From positions 124,001-188,000 of the IMG/VR virus record IMGVR_UViG_3300011934_000017: DNA of 64,000 nucleotides, one strand, 5' to 3'. Under the pieces are notes generated by a model. It was not told the DNA's origin. It made no database searches and saw only the letters and a program-made list of their open reading frames with translations. Positions 45,983 through 55,180 of the stretch are shown one piece after another. This DNA comes from a virus. Both the position numbers and the translations under genes were made by a program. The first letter of the stretch is position 1, and each line of letters starts with the position of its first letter.

Positions 45983-46963
45983 ATGTCGATTACCGTAGAA
46001 AAAGACGATTATATAATCGTTCGTTACCGCAACAAGTCCGTTCTTTGTTTTGTGTTGAATGGAAAAAGCTGTAGAGGCGTTATAGAAAAAACGCTTCATA
46101 CCGATGATCCTGAGAATATCACTTACGAAAGTGAAAACGTTCTCTGTAATCTGGGTCCCAACCCACAAAATGGCAAAATCTACGGCATTGATGTTACACC
46201 GTATCGAAGCACCATAGATACAAAGACGTTTGGCCCCATTCATCTATTCCGTGACGTTCCTAAAAAGGAGCTTAAAGCGCTTCGTTCTGCAATGAAGACG
46301 GTGCACAAGAAATTTGAGAAAGAGGCGAGCACTGCCTTTCTACCTTTGTATCAAATGCACATTCTACCGAAGAAGGGCAAGTATGCAGGGTCATATCTAG
46401 CCAAGTCTAAAGGCAGTGAAGTATGGGACCAGATTAAACTGCATCCCGACACATTCGTTGATCCTATCTATAACGAATACCTGATTGCCCACGAGTTTGC
46501 ACACGGCCTCTGGTACCGCTGTGTGCCTATGGATATCCGAGCTAAGTGGATCAATCTATATCAAAAGCGTCGTAAGCTAAACTCTATTAATCAAAAGCAT
46601 CTGGACGAGCTTTACCAAGAGCTTATGCGTTATGAAGGTGGTATTCGTGATTACATCAAAGAAGTAGCCGACGATGAAGAAAAACTGGTAATCAAGGAAG
46701 TGTTGAACTACTTCAAGCGTTACCAGAGTATGTCTTCAGATGATGTGGAGCTCTTGTTGTTACATGATAGTGGCAAGCTTGCTGATATGTGGCCGAGCCG
46801 TGCTCTACTATCAGAGACCAGTCCCGACATTTCCACCTATTCTATGGTCAAGGTAGAAGAATTTTTTGCAGAGGCTGTGGCTTATCATTTTACAGGAAGA
46901 ACGTTACCTAAAGATGTTCAGAAAGGCATTTCTATCACCTTCAAAAAGTGCAAACAAGCTTAA
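45983..46963 (+). CDS. Zinc metallopeptidase-like protein (HEFAH)
   Basis: 326 residues. IAHEFAHGLWYRC near 169-181 is an HExxH zinc motif; EVKNFFAEAVAYHF-type segment KVEEFFAEAVAYHF near 295-308 supplies a likely third ligand Glu, as in ImmA/gluzincin-type enzymes. No signal peptide. GAGGA before the ATG. It follows the island by 44 bases and ends in a strong terminator; target unknown. Confidence 0.75.
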   Translation: MSITVEKDDYIIVRYRNKSVLCFVLNGKSCRGVIEKTLHTDDPENITYESENVLCNLGPNPQNGKIYGIDVTPYRSTIDTKTFGPIHLFRDVPKKELKALRSAMKTVHKKFEKEASTAFLPLYQMHILPKKGKYAGSYLAKSKGSEVWDQIKLHPDTFVDPIYNEYLIAHEFAHGLWYRCVPMDIRAKWINLYQKRRKLNSINQKHLDELYQELMRYEGGIRDYIKEVADDEEKLVIKEVLNYFKRYQSMSSDDVELLLLHDSGKLADMWPSRALLSETSPDISTYSMVKVEEFFAEAVAYHFTGRTLPKDVQKGISITFKKCKQA

Positions 46964-46971
46964 TTCTAGCA

Positions 46972-46997
46972 GGGAAGCTTTTTAGCTTCCCTTTTTT
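46972..46997 (+). terminator. Terminator after the metallopeptidase gene
   Basis: GGGAAGCT-TTTT-AGCTTCCC followed by TTTTTT. Confidence 0.95.
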
Positions 46998-47008
46998 AGG
47001 TTCAAATA

Positions 47009-47017
47009 GTGTAAATA
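47009..47017 (+). promoter_or_regulatory. Late-type promoter GTGTAAATA before the clamp-loader block
   Basis: Exact consensus, 35 bases before the ATG at 47053. Confidence 0.65.
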
Positions 47018-47052
47018 TTACTCAATATAACGCTATACTTAAGGCAATACTC

Positions 47053-47766
47053 ATGAACCTAACTAAAATCATGGAAAACAATTCAAGGCTGTTCTCTCAC
47101 GTTATAATCCCTAGACGAAGCGCTCCTACAAAAATTCGTCCCATTTTACCTCTCAAGATTAAGTTTCTAACAAAACCTAATTCTAAGCAAATCCTTTATT
47201 CTGGTTTGTACTTTTGCATTCCAGATAATCTTCTGTTTTACGAAATGGACTTACTAGAAAAGGCAATTATAAGCAGGTTGCCTGACATTTCTCAACCTTT
47301 GAACATACCGTATAGTCTGGTTACGAAACTAGATCCGTCATTTTATGGATACATAAATGGATTTCACGTCGAAGACAATAAGGCTTATATAGAATCTGCG
47401 AATTGTCTTTTTGTTAATCCTGACTCACCTTTATTACCTACGTCGCTCGAAGACCCTGCTTATGGTGTACTGCTTCCCCTTTATGAGGCGTCTGCTTGCT
47501 TATCTTATCTGTTAGCTTCCATATCCCTATATAGAGCTGGTGACTTTGATACTCTACCTACGATGCTAGAGAAGACTTGGAGTAAAGTAGAAAAAGCTTC
47601 AGGTGTAAATATGACTAAAGCATCTTTCATCGACGGTATGTTTAGAATCGGTCCTGACTTATTTGGTAACTCTATAGAAGATGATTGTGTGGCTCCCGGA
47701 CTTGCGCATCTTCTAGGTAGCTTTTTGTCTTTAGATACTGACGTGTCGAAACATTTGGAGTGGTAA
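47053..47766 (+). CDS. Hypothetical protein, clamp-loader neighbour
   Basis: 237 residues from the ATG at 47053, mixed alpha/beta with many hydrophobic short segments. It lies in the position T4 gp62 (clamp-loader small subunit) has before gp44, and is of similar size (gp62 is 187), but I cannot match the sequence, so this is position-based only. Stop and next start are 2 bases apart. Confidence 0.55.
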   Translation: MNLTKIMENNSRLFSHVIIPRRSAPTKIRPILPLKIKFLTKPNSKQILYSGLYFCIPDNLLFYEMDLLEKAIISRLPDISQPLNIPYSLVTKLDPSFYGYINGFHVEDNKAYIESANCLFVNPDSPLLPTSLEDPAYGVLLPLYEASACLSYLLASISLYRAGDFDTLPTMLEKTWSKVEKASGVNMTKASFIDGMFRIGPDLFGNSIEDDCVAPGLAHLLGSFLSLDTDVSKHLEW

Positions 47767-47768
47767 TC

Positions 47769-48914
47769 ATGGCTAAGAAAGCAAAAGCAGCACCAATTGA
47801 GACAACTACTAGCGGTGCACTGGCTGTAAAATACAGACCTGCAAAACTGAAAGACTTGTCTGGTCAACCACATATCACTACTCAGCTAAAAGGCATGTTC
47901 AAGTCTCGAAAAGTACCTGGCGCTTTTTTGATTGAAGGTCAAACAGGCGGCGGTAAGACGACTCTAGCGCGTATCATTCATAGGTACTTGAACTGCGAGA
48001 AAGGTACGGCTTGCGGTAAATGTGAGTCATGCCGTATTGACCCTAAGAACCATCCTGATCTTGTTGCTATAAACGCAGGTACTGATGGTAAAGTAGACGA
48101 CATTCGAAAGCTTGTCAAAGGTGCGCGTGTTGCTCCTTACCACAACAAACGTATTATCCTGATCGACGAGGCACATAAGCTAACAGGTGCTGCGGCAGAA
48201 GCTTTGCTGGTACCTTTGGAAGAACCAAGTCGTGATACCATCTGGATTTTGTGTACAACGAATCCTGAAAAGATGCTACCTACGATGATCAATCGTTGTG
48301 TGCATTTCACAATGAAGCCAGTCGAGCACCAAGATATCGTTAGTCGCCTTACTTTCATTGCAGAGAAAGAGAAAGTAGATTTAAGCGGGGAAGACGGTCA
48401 AGAAGCTTTGAGCCTGATCGCTGACTTTTCCAACGGCAGTATGCGTCATGCTGTAGCGCTTCTGGAGTCTGTGCTTTATGCTGTCGCTGGCGGTGCAGAT
48501 ATCAGTAACAAAGAGGTACTGTCGGCGTTTATTCAAAACTCCGAAGTTGATTTAGACAAGGCTGCCGTCAGTCTAGTCGCTGCACTAATGAATAATGATC
48601 TTAAAGGTGCTATTCGCTTTGTACGTAAAGCAGGTAACACACGCGGTCTTGTAAGCAAGTCACGTTGGTTAATTGACTACTGTATAGGCGCTAAGACTAA
48701 GACAGCCAAGTTCAAGCCGTACTCCGGTCGATTGTTTGAGAAGCTGGTCTCCGACAAAGGTATTGACGTTCGATTGGATGCTTTGCTGTTGCTTCAGATG
48801 ACCATTGTCGATGCTGAAATGAAGATGAATAGCACGTCCATCGATGAATCCGTTATTCTCCAAACAGCTATCGCCAAATACGCCTTCGATAATGTTGAGG
48901 AAGAGGAAGAGTAA
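47769..48914 (+). CDS. DNA polymerase clamp-loader large subunit (DnaX/gp44-like)
   Basis: 381 residues from the ATG at 47769 (GGAG upstream). AAA+ motifs: VKYRPAKLKDLSGQ, Walker A GQTGGGKTT (57-65), Cys-rich zinc site at C76, C82, C85, C88 as in bacterial DnaX rather than T4 gp44, DEAH (RIILIDEAHKL), sensor 1 TTNPEKMLP and the SRC-like NRCVHF. It loads the sliding clamp onto primer ends. Coupled to the SbcC-like gene by an ATGA overlap. Confidence 0.93.
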   Translation: MAKKAKAAPIETTTSGALAVKYRPAKLKDLSGQPHITTQLKGMFKSRKVPGAFLIEGQTGGGKTTLARIIHRYLNCEKGTACGKCESCRIDPKNHPDLVAINAGTDGKVDDIRKLVKGARVAPYHNKRIILIDEAHKLTGAAAEALLVPLEEPSRDTIWILCTTNPEKMLPTMINRCVHFTMKPVEHQDIVSRLTFIAEKEKVDLSGEDGQEALSLIADFSNGSMRHAVALLESVLYAVAGGADISNKEVLSAFIQNSEVDLDKAAVSLVAALMNNDLKGAIRFVRKAGNTRGLVSKSRWLIDYCIGAKTKTAKFKPYSGRLFEKLVSDKGIDVRLDALLLLQMTIVDAEMKMNSTSIDESVILQTAIAKYAFDNVEEEEE

Positions 48915-51292
48915 TGATAGAAGTCGATTCCTTTATTCTCCGAAATATCGTCTACTTCAACGAAGCCAAAGTTCCTGTACGTAAGAATAATGGTTTCGTT
49001 ATCATTTCTGGTCTAAACAAAGACAGTCGTATTGCAGAAGATCAAAACAACGGTGCAGGTAAGTCATTGCTTTGGTCGGCGTTTCCTAACGCATTGTACG
49101 CGGCTGCTCCTTCTAGCACAGCTAAGAACACAAAGAAGGACATGCTGGACAGTTCTAAGTCTGAGATTGAAATACGTTTTAAGAACAACAGGCAGCAGAA
49201 GGTAAAGGTAGTTCAAAAGCCTTCTAAGTGGCTAGTGTACGAAGAAGAACCTGATGGTTCCCTGAAAGATATCAAGTCACACCGCGTATCTAATCAGCAA
49301 GAAAAAATAGCAGAACACTTTCCTCTTTCACAGGACGAGTTCTATGCTTACACATACCTATCCAGTATTCAAGGCCAGCGCCTGCACTTTCAAGTAGAAA
49401 AGCCTGCTGAACGCCTTAAGTTTATCACTTCTATTTTTCAGTTAGATGCTTATGACAAGCTGAAGAAATATTTTACCAACATGCTTGGTAGAATCAAGGA
49501 TGAACAGACTAGGTTCTCCGTTCTTGAGTCGAAGCTTTTAAACGCTAACGTCCAGCTTGAAAGAATCCAATGGACTGAAGAATCAGTAGAGAAAGCCAAG
49601 AGAGCCAAGGAAAGCTTTGCTGATCTAAAAGTGAGGCGTGATAGTATAGCAAGAAGCGTTTCTAAAGGTGAGACACGAGTAGGTCAAATAAAGTCTTTGG
49701 TTCGTCTGCTAGAAAAGAAAGAAGCGTTAGGTATTCCAGAAGATACCGATGTTGACGATATGAAAGCCAAGCTTTGTGTACGGATGAAAATCATTCGAGA
49801 CTATGAAGCTTACCTCAAGGAGCTAAAATCGTACCAAAAGCGTGTGTCTAAAATCGAAGAGGCTTTGGAAGAACTCAACACCAAAGACTTGACCGATAAA
49901 AAGACGTTGAACAAAAAGCTTCCTAAGCTTCACAGTAAAGCAGAAGATTTGGTTGCTGATATTGAAAGGGCGCGGGAAAGCGAACGTAAAAGAAGCAGGC
50001 TTGCCGATAAAGTAAAAGAGTGCCGTAAAGAACTCAAAAGCTTAGGCTTCTCCTCTGCTGATGACGTTGATACAGATACCGATTTGGACGATGATATTTC
50101 TATCTGTCGTACCACACTCCAGTTAAAGAAGCTTTTAGACTCCAGCTCCGACTCTACTTGTCCTACCTGTATGCAGTCAGTAGACCTGAAGTCCATCAAG
50201 ACCAGTGTTAAGAAAGCAGAAAAGCGTCTGAAGAAACTGGAGACATTGAACAAGGCACGGCGTGTTCTTACCGAGCTGCAAGACTTTGAAACAGAGCTAG
50301 AGTCTGTGGAGAAAGTTGATTCTGTCGATAGTCTAAAAGAAACATTGAATGATACCAAATCGAAAATTCAAGCTGCCGAGAAAGAACTCAAATTGCACGG
50401 TCGCTTGCAAGAATTAAAAGAACAGCTTGCGGAAGAGGAAGAACCTAAGGCACCTAAAAAGACGCCACCTAAAAACGCCTCCATAGATGACATAGATGAA
50501 AAGCTGGCGCTGTTGAATGAGTTTGCCAAGATCGACCATTCTATCGAAGTGTTGATCGACGGTAGTAGCTTTTTGCTAAAGGCTTCCAAGAGTCCTGAGA
50601 AAGCATTGTCTAAGACCAAGATACAGTTAGATGATCTTTCGGCACAACTGGCTAAGCTTGATGCCGCCTATAAGATGGTGTCTAAACTTGTTAGTGAGTA
50701 CGACCTGCGTCTCGGCGAATACAGGGTTCTTTCAAAACAGAAGATTGAGCTGGAAGCCGAGTTAGAAGAGATTAAACCTATTCTTGAAAAGAGGGACCTG
50801 TACAAAGCACTAGAAAAAGCGTATAGCGCAAAAGGCTTGAAAGTATCTAAGGCTAATGAGATTGTACGTCTATTGGAAGCCAACCTGAATCGTTACTCTA
50901 ATCTGATCTTTGCAGAACCATTTACGTTCAAAGTATACGCGACTGAGCAAGGTGTCTTTTGCGACGTAGACCGAAACTCTGGTAAAGATTCTGATGTGCG
51001 CCTGCTTTCCGGCTCCGAGTCTGATAGTTTCCGTCTGCTGTTTATGCTAAGTCTATTACTTATGGTTCCGTCAGATCGCCGTACAAACTTCGTGGTGTTA
51101 GATGAACCTGAGTCACACATGGATCCCAGAACGCGCAATCTGTTTGCAGAGCGTTACATTCCTTTTCTACGCGAAGTAGTTCCACACCTATTCTTGATTA
51201 CTCCACAAGACCATCATATCTATAGTGACTTTGATCATTGGACTGTCGAGAAAGCTAACGGTGTTTCTACTCTCAAAATCAATTCACTGTAA
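48914..51292 (+). CDS. SbcC/Rad50-like (gp46-like) recombination ATPase
   Basis: 792 residues. Walker A NNGAGKS (about 45-51), long coiled coils, zinc hook STCPTCMQS (about 415), ABC signature LLSGSESDSF (about 697), Walker B FVVLDEPESHMDP (about 725). T4 gp46 is 560, so the coiled coils are longer here. With the SbcD-like protein at 52591 it forms the end-resection nuclease that starts recombination-dependent replication. Order in the operon: SbcC first, two or three small genes, then SbcD. Confidence 0.95.
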   Translation: MIEVDSFILRNIVYFNEAKVPVRKNNGFVIISGLNKDSRIAEDQNNGAGKSLLWSAFPNALYAAAPSSTAKNTKKDMLDSSKSEIEIRFKNNRQQKVKVVQKPSKWLVYEEEPDGSLKDIKSHRVSNQQEKIAEHFPLSQDEFYAYTYLSSIQGQRLHFQVEKPAERLKFITSIFQLDAYDKLKKYFTNMLGRIKDEQTRFSVLESKLLNANVQLERIQWTEESVEKAKRAKESFADLKVRRDSIARSVSKGETRVGQIKSLVRLLEKKEALGIPEDTDVDDMKAKLCVRMKIIRDYEAYLKELKSYQKRVSKIEEALEELNTKDLTDKKTLNKKLPKLHSKAEDLVADIERARESERKRSRLADKVKECRKELKSLGFSSADDVDTDTDLDDDISICRTTLQLKKLLDSSSDSTCPTCMQSVDLKSIKTSVKKAEKRLKKLETLNKARRVLTELQDFETELESVEKVDSVDSLKETLNDTKSKIQAAEKELKLHGRLQELKEQLAEEEEPKAPKKTPPKNASIDDIDEKLALLNEFAKIDHSIEVLIDGSSFLLKASKSPEKALSKTKIQLDDLSAQLAKLDAAYKMVSKLVSEYDLRLGEYRVLSKQKIELEAELEEIKPILEKRDLYKALEKAYSAKGLKVSKANEIVRLLEANLNRYSNLIFAEPFTFKVYATEQGVFCDVDRNSGKDSDVRLLSGSESDSFRLLFMLSLLLMVPSDRRTNFVVLDEPESHMDPRTRNLFAERYIPFLREVVPHLFLITPQDHHIYSDFDHWTVEKANGVSTLKINSL

Positions 51293-51302
51293 GGGTACCA
51301 CC

Positions 51303-51635
51303 ATGTTCCGTCAGCGATTTTCTTGTCTGAATCTTCCTCAGCACCAGTTCAACGATACGTTTCGACTTTGGTTATCGGACTTGGATATCGCTAGACCCTT
51401 TTTGTTGGATGCTGATTGTGAAGAGTATTTTGTAATAGGTCAAAACGCTTTCAGCTTCATTGTACGTATGGAAGATCGAAGCTACCATTCTGTGCCTGCA
51501 CAAGGATTAGATAATTATCTAGGCTTGCTAAACAATGTAAAAGTCTACGGTAACGCATTAAGCAAATCCGATAATAAAAAAGCTTTTGACCTACACGACA
51601 ACGACATTGAATATAGGATAGAATACAAATGTTAG
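51303..51635 (+). CDS. Hypothetical protein
   Basis: 110 residues from the ATG at 51303, weak AAGG upstream. Small alpha/beta protein, no family known. Overlaps the next gene by 7 bases. Confidence 0.55.
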   Translation: MFRQRFSCLNLPQHQFNDTFRLWLSDLDIARPFLLDADCEEYFVIGQNAFSFIVRMEDRSYHSVPAQGLDNYLGLLNNVKVYGNALSKSDNKKAFDLHDNDIEYRIEYKC

Positions 51636-52387
51636 TTCTTGGTTCCGCTAACCACTCTCCCGATTTTATTTTGGTTTACCTGAAAAAGAAACTCAAAGCA
51701 GAAGAAAACAGAATAGCGCTGATAGCCTCCGAGACACGTATAGTAAACAAACGAAAGCCTTTCGACTTCTATATTTTTCTGAATCCTAAGGCGTTGCGTC
51801 GGAACCTGAAAATCGTGAATAAATTGGACAGTGTAGGTATTGTTTGCGGTCCACCTATTGAGCTAAACAACTTCGAAAATTTAATGCCTTTAGATCACGA
51901 AGAGTCTGACTCTCCACATCTGGAGGCTTTTTTGTTGGACACAATAGATAGAAACTCCTTTAAGCCGAAACAGTCACAACCTATTGTGTATCGTTCTATT
52001 GACTATGCTATGGTTGTGCAGGACAAAGTGGAGTCTTTTACAGGTATCCTCACGTCTTTTATGACGTTTGTTTATACGATGCCTAGCTCTTCGCACCAGA
52101 AACCCGTTAAAGAATTGGCGTGTAAATGGTTGGTCAGCGGAGCGTCTTTGGAGCAGCTAGAGAAAAAGCTCCAAGAGCTAACGAAAGACGTATACCTTAC
52201 AGATAAGCAGAAGGCCCGATTCCTTTCGTTGTTGAGTTCTGAATCGGCATTGGCATACAAGGACGCCTTACAAGAAGCTAAACAATACTCCATAGACAGC
52301 ATAGATTTCCGCAATATTGCAGACAAGCATTCCGTGTCAGCTTACGAAATGCGCTATATGCTGTCCGTTGTAAAAGCTCTGAAGTAG
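51629..52387 (+). CDS. Hypothetical protein
   Basis: 252 residues; N-terminal Rossmann-like strand (MLVLGSANHSPDFILVYL) and a C-terminal helical part (about 165-252). No recognised motif. In T4 the region between gp46 and gp47 also holds small genes, but no correspondence can be shown. Confidence 0.55.
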   Translation: MLVLGSANHSPDFILVYLKKKLKAEENRIALIASETRIVNKRKPFDFYIFLNPKALRRNLKIVNKLDSVGIVCGPPIELNNFENLMPLDHEESDSPHLEAFLLDTIDRNSFKPKQSQPIVYRSIDYAMVVQDKVESFTGILTSFMTFVYTMPSSSHQKPVKELACKWLVSGASLEQLEKKLQELTKDVYLTDKQKARFLSLLSSESALAYKDALQEAKQYSIDSIDFRNIADKHSVSAYEMRYMLSVVKALK

Positions 52388-52395
52388 TGTAAATA
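52387..52395 (+). promoter_or_regulatory. Late-type promoter GTGTAAATA
   Basis: Exact consensus, overlapping the previous stop, 23 bases before the ATG at 52419. Confidence 0.6.
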
Positions 52396-52418
52396 GTTTC
52401 TACACAAGGAGATTAATA

Positions 52419-52604
52419 ATGCCTAAAAATTGCTGTAACGAATCGCTTGCTCTTGTATCGGTATACGATGCTCCTGAATCGGGCTATGCGTATAATCTGT
52501 TTGTCTGCCAGTCTTGCGGCACCATAATCAAAGAAGATGTTTGGAGCAATTCAGGCACCTTGACAGTAAAGACAAACGGTGAGGTAGTACATGAGCGTTC
52601 TTGA
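52419..52604 (+). CDS. Small zinc-knuckle protein
   Basis: 61 residues with NCCNE near the start and VCQSCGTII (CxxC) in the middle, enough for a small zinc site. AAGGAG before the ATG. Overlaps the SbcD start by 14 bases. Confidence 0.6.
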   Translation: MPKNCCNESLALVSVYDAPESGYAYNLFVCQSCGTIIKEDVWSNSGTLTVKTNGEVVHERS

Positions 52605-53655
52605 GGGTATTGCAACTGCGGACTGGCATTTTGGTGGACTAGCTAAGCACTTTCCAGATCACGTTCAACGGACCATATACGAAATAGACAAGGTATATCG
52701 GTACGCTATAGAGAACGGTATTCAACACGTATTTATGCCGGGTGATGTTAGCGATACACCACACATGCCTTACGAAGTGTATATCGCGCTTGTCCTGTTC
52801 CTTAAGAAATACGACGGTCTGATTAATACCTATTACATTCCTGGCAATCACGATTTTTCAGACGTTAAGAAAACAAGCATGGACCTTCTTAACGTTCTTT
52901 ACCAAAATCAGTTCTTCGAGACATTCCATCTACATCTACAGTACAAAGAAGATGAAATTGATGGGGTGCCTATTAATTTCCTTCCTTATCCTATGAAAGA
53001 AGCGCCTGCTTCTAATATTCCTCACCTAAATTTCTCTCACATAACATATAACGGCGCCATTGGTGATAACGGACGCAAGCTTAGGGTAAACGACGAGTTT
53101 ATACAGAATCCCGGTGATTTTAATATAAGTGGGCATATTCACCAGTACCAGTATATGAAGTCTAAGCGAGCCGTTTATTGTGGTAATCCATTTCAGAAAA
53201 ACTTTGGAGAGAAACTGCCAAAAGGCTCCATTCATTTCAAAGCTTCTGGTGGAAAAGAGAAGATTGGATTTAAGCACAAATTTGTAGACAACAAACCTGA
53301 CTTCAAGCTTCTTAACATCAAGATAGAAAGCAGGGATGACTTTGCAAAACTATCTACATCCGATGCTTATCGCTACAAACTATGGATAGCTCCGGGTATC
53401 GAACTTCCCAAAGACTTGCGTGTTCGCTTCCCTAACATAACAGGTGGCATTTTCGATCTTGAGTCCAAGGTAAAAACAAAAGAGATTGAAGCCGCTAGAG
53501 ATTTGGCTACGGGTTCTGTTTCGAACAGAGTAGACCTTACTTCTGGTCTTAAAACTTATATGAAGAAATCTGGCTTCAAAAAGAGAGAATACCAAGAAGC
53601 CAAGTCTATAGTCAAGCAAGCCGCCAACGAACTCGGTTTAGATTTAGGAGAATGA
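52591..53655 (+). CDS. SbcD/Mre11-like (gp47-like) nuclease
   Basis: 354 residues, near the length of T4 gp47 (339). Metallophosphoesterase motifs: TADWHFGG (Asp, His), MPGDVSDT, IPGNHDFSD, HITYNG, and ISGHIHQYQY. Two-metal nuclease acting on DNA ends with the SbcC-like ATPase. Starts inside the previous gene. Confidence 0.95.
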   Translation: MSVLEGIATADWHFGGLAKHFPDHVQRTIYEIDKVYRYAIENGIQHVFMPGDVSDTPHMPYEVYIALVLFLKKYDGLINTYYIPGNHDFSDVKKTSMDLLNVLYQNQFFETFHLHLQYKEDEIDGVPINFLPYPMKEAPASNIPHLNFSHITYNGAIGDNGRKLRVNDEFIQNPGDFNISGHIHQYQYMKSKRAVYCGNPFQKNFGEKLPKGSIHFKASGGKEKIGFKHKFVDNKPDFKLLNIKIESRDDFAKLSTSDAYRYKLWIAPGIELPKDLRVRFPNITGGIFDLESKVKTKEIEAARDLATGSVSNRVDLTSGLKTYMKKSGFKKREYQEAKSIVKQAANELGLDLGE

Positions 53656-53656
53656 A

Positions 53657-54004
53657 ATGCCAAAACGTCTTTATTATATCTGCGATCCTAATTTACCCGT
53701 AGCGACTCCTAAACGTATTCAGCTTTCGGGTCGTTGTCTTCATTTTTTCGATCTGAAGGACCTAACGTACATAGGACAATCTTATGGAGCTTTAGCTCTA
53801 TCGCATAGAGGTATTTCTATCTGTGTAGGTCTTGAAATGGCTAAGAAACTTTCCAGCCGGAACAAAGATTACGTGTACGTGTTTGACACATTAAATATAG
53901 AAGTAAGCGATACTGAAGCCTTTTGTCGATCCATAATAGAAATGTTACGTGATAGAATGGAGGCGACTTGGTATCCGCCTGCAGGATTTGAAAGAGGAGT
54001 CTGA
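53657..54004 (+). CDS. Hypothetical protein
   Basis: 115 residues, 1 base after the SbcD stop. Alpha/beta with LYYICDPNLP at the start and a helical C-terminus; no recognised motif. Confidence 0.55.
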   Translation: MPKRLYYICDPNLPVATPKRIQLSGRCLHFFDLKDLTYIGQSYGALALSHRGISICVGLEMAKKLSSRNKDYVYVFDTLNIEVSDTEAFCRSIIEMLRDRMEATWYPPAGFERGV

Positions 54005-54106
54005 TTTATATAAATGTAGGAGTTTCTTTGGTTTTGTAATTTATCTATGAAAAGTCGCTATATACTTTTCCTACTTTATCCGACAAATAGTAATTTGTTA
54101 ATGTCA

Positions 54107-54147
54107 CTGAAGCATAGAGTGACCCGGGCGCAAGCTCTATGTTTCAG
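54107..54147 (+). promoter_or_regulatory. 13-bp hairpin in the leader of the Lys-rich gene
   Basis: CTGAAGCATAGAG pairs with CTCTATGTTTCAG (one G-U) around a 15-base GC-rich loop, 44 bases before the ATG at 54191. No T run follows, so it is more likely a leader structure than a terminator. The rest of the 54005-54190 gap holds nothing I can name. Confidence 0.5.
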
Positions 54148-54190
54148 AAGCATTGCTCATTGATAAGTTTCAAAAACTGGAGGCTCCAAC

Positions 54191-55084
54191 ATGGCCACTC
54201 GTAATAAAGTAAAAGATCCGCTTGACAAGAAAAAGCGGAAAAAGGTAGACAATAGTCCTGAAGCCAAAAAGCGTCGTAAAGACGCGAAAAAGGACTACAA
54301 CAAAAACAAGAACAAGGCCAAGCAATCGCGTAAGAAAGCTGAAGCCAAAATGACGCCTAAGCAGGAACGTCTGAAGAAAGAACGTGGTTACGTCCTACGT
54401 CTTCGGAATAAAGGCGTCAGTGAAGCTGAAGTTAAGCGCAAGCTGAAAGATTACCGTGCCAAGCTGAAAGGCGAGCCTACTTCTGCGGCCAAACGCAAAG
54501 CAGCTACAAAAGCTCTACGTGAAAAATTCGGCGCAGCCCGTAAAAAGATCATTTCCGATCGTCGGGAAGCTCGCGGTATTTACAAGAAAGCTCGTGAAGC
54601 CAACAAGAAGTTGGAGTCACCGGCCAAGCGTAAAGCCGCTAACTTGAAAGCTAAAGGTAAGTTCCAGAAAAAGCTTGCTGCTCTGACTAAGCGCCGTACT
54701 AAGCTTATCGAGTCTCGCAAGAAAGCTTCTGAGAATATTAAGGCCAAGTATCCTCGTGCCCCTCGTGCAACGGGCGGTAAGAAGCCTACTCCTACGAAGC
54801 CGAAGCCGGGACGCAAGCCTGGCAGTCGCAAGCCTGCTGATAAACTTCCGCCGAAGAAAGATGGCCGTAAAAAGCCGAAAACCGGTGATAAGAAGCCAAA
54901 AGCTGGAGGCACAGGCAAGAAAGGCGGAGACCGTAAGCCAAAAGCTGGAGGCAAGAAGCCAACTTTGAAGACTGATGGACCGAAGCCCGGCGGCAAGAAG
55001 CCGAAAGCTGGAGGCACAGGCAAGAAAGGTGGAGATCGTAAGCCGAAAGCTGGCGCTAAAGTACCACGTCGCGCCAAGAAGTAA
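54191..55084 (+). CDS. Lysine-rich histone-like repeat protein
   Basis: 297 residues, about one-third Lys. Residues 1-190 are basic helices (KKRKKVDNSPEAKKRRKDAKK). Residues 200-297 are GKKP/KPKAGG repeats in which a unit of about 17 residues (KPKAGGTGKKGGDR) appears twice. Probable DNA-condensing or capsid-internal protein; composition is the only evidence. GGAGG-type site before the ATG; strong terminator after. Confidence 0.6.
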   Translation: MATRNKVKDPLDKKKRKKVDNSPEAKKRRKDAKKDYNKNKNKAKQSRKKAEAKMTPKQERLKKERGYVLRLRNKGVSEAEVKRKLKDYRAKLKGEPTSAAKRKAATKALREKFGAARKKIISDRREARGIYKKAREANKKLESPAKRKAANLKAKGKFQKKLAALTKRRTKLIESRKKASENIKAKYPRAPRATGGKKPTPTKPKPGRKPGSRKPADKLPPKKDGRKKPKTGDKKPKAGGTGKKGGDRKPKAGGKKPTLKTDGPKPGGKKPKAGGTGKKGGDRKPKAGAKVPRRAKK

Positions 55085-55123
55085 AACGCTATCAAGCTTA
55101 GTTAAGTACGGCTAATGCCGTGA

Positions 55124-55162
55124 AACGCGCAATAAGGCCGAGCCCTGTTGCGCGTTTTTTTT
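55124..55162 (+). terminator. Terminator after the Lys-rich gene
   Basis: AACGCGCAA/TTGCGCGTT followed by eight T. Confidence 0.95.
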
Positions 55163-55180
55163 GTTTCCAAGGAATTTTTT

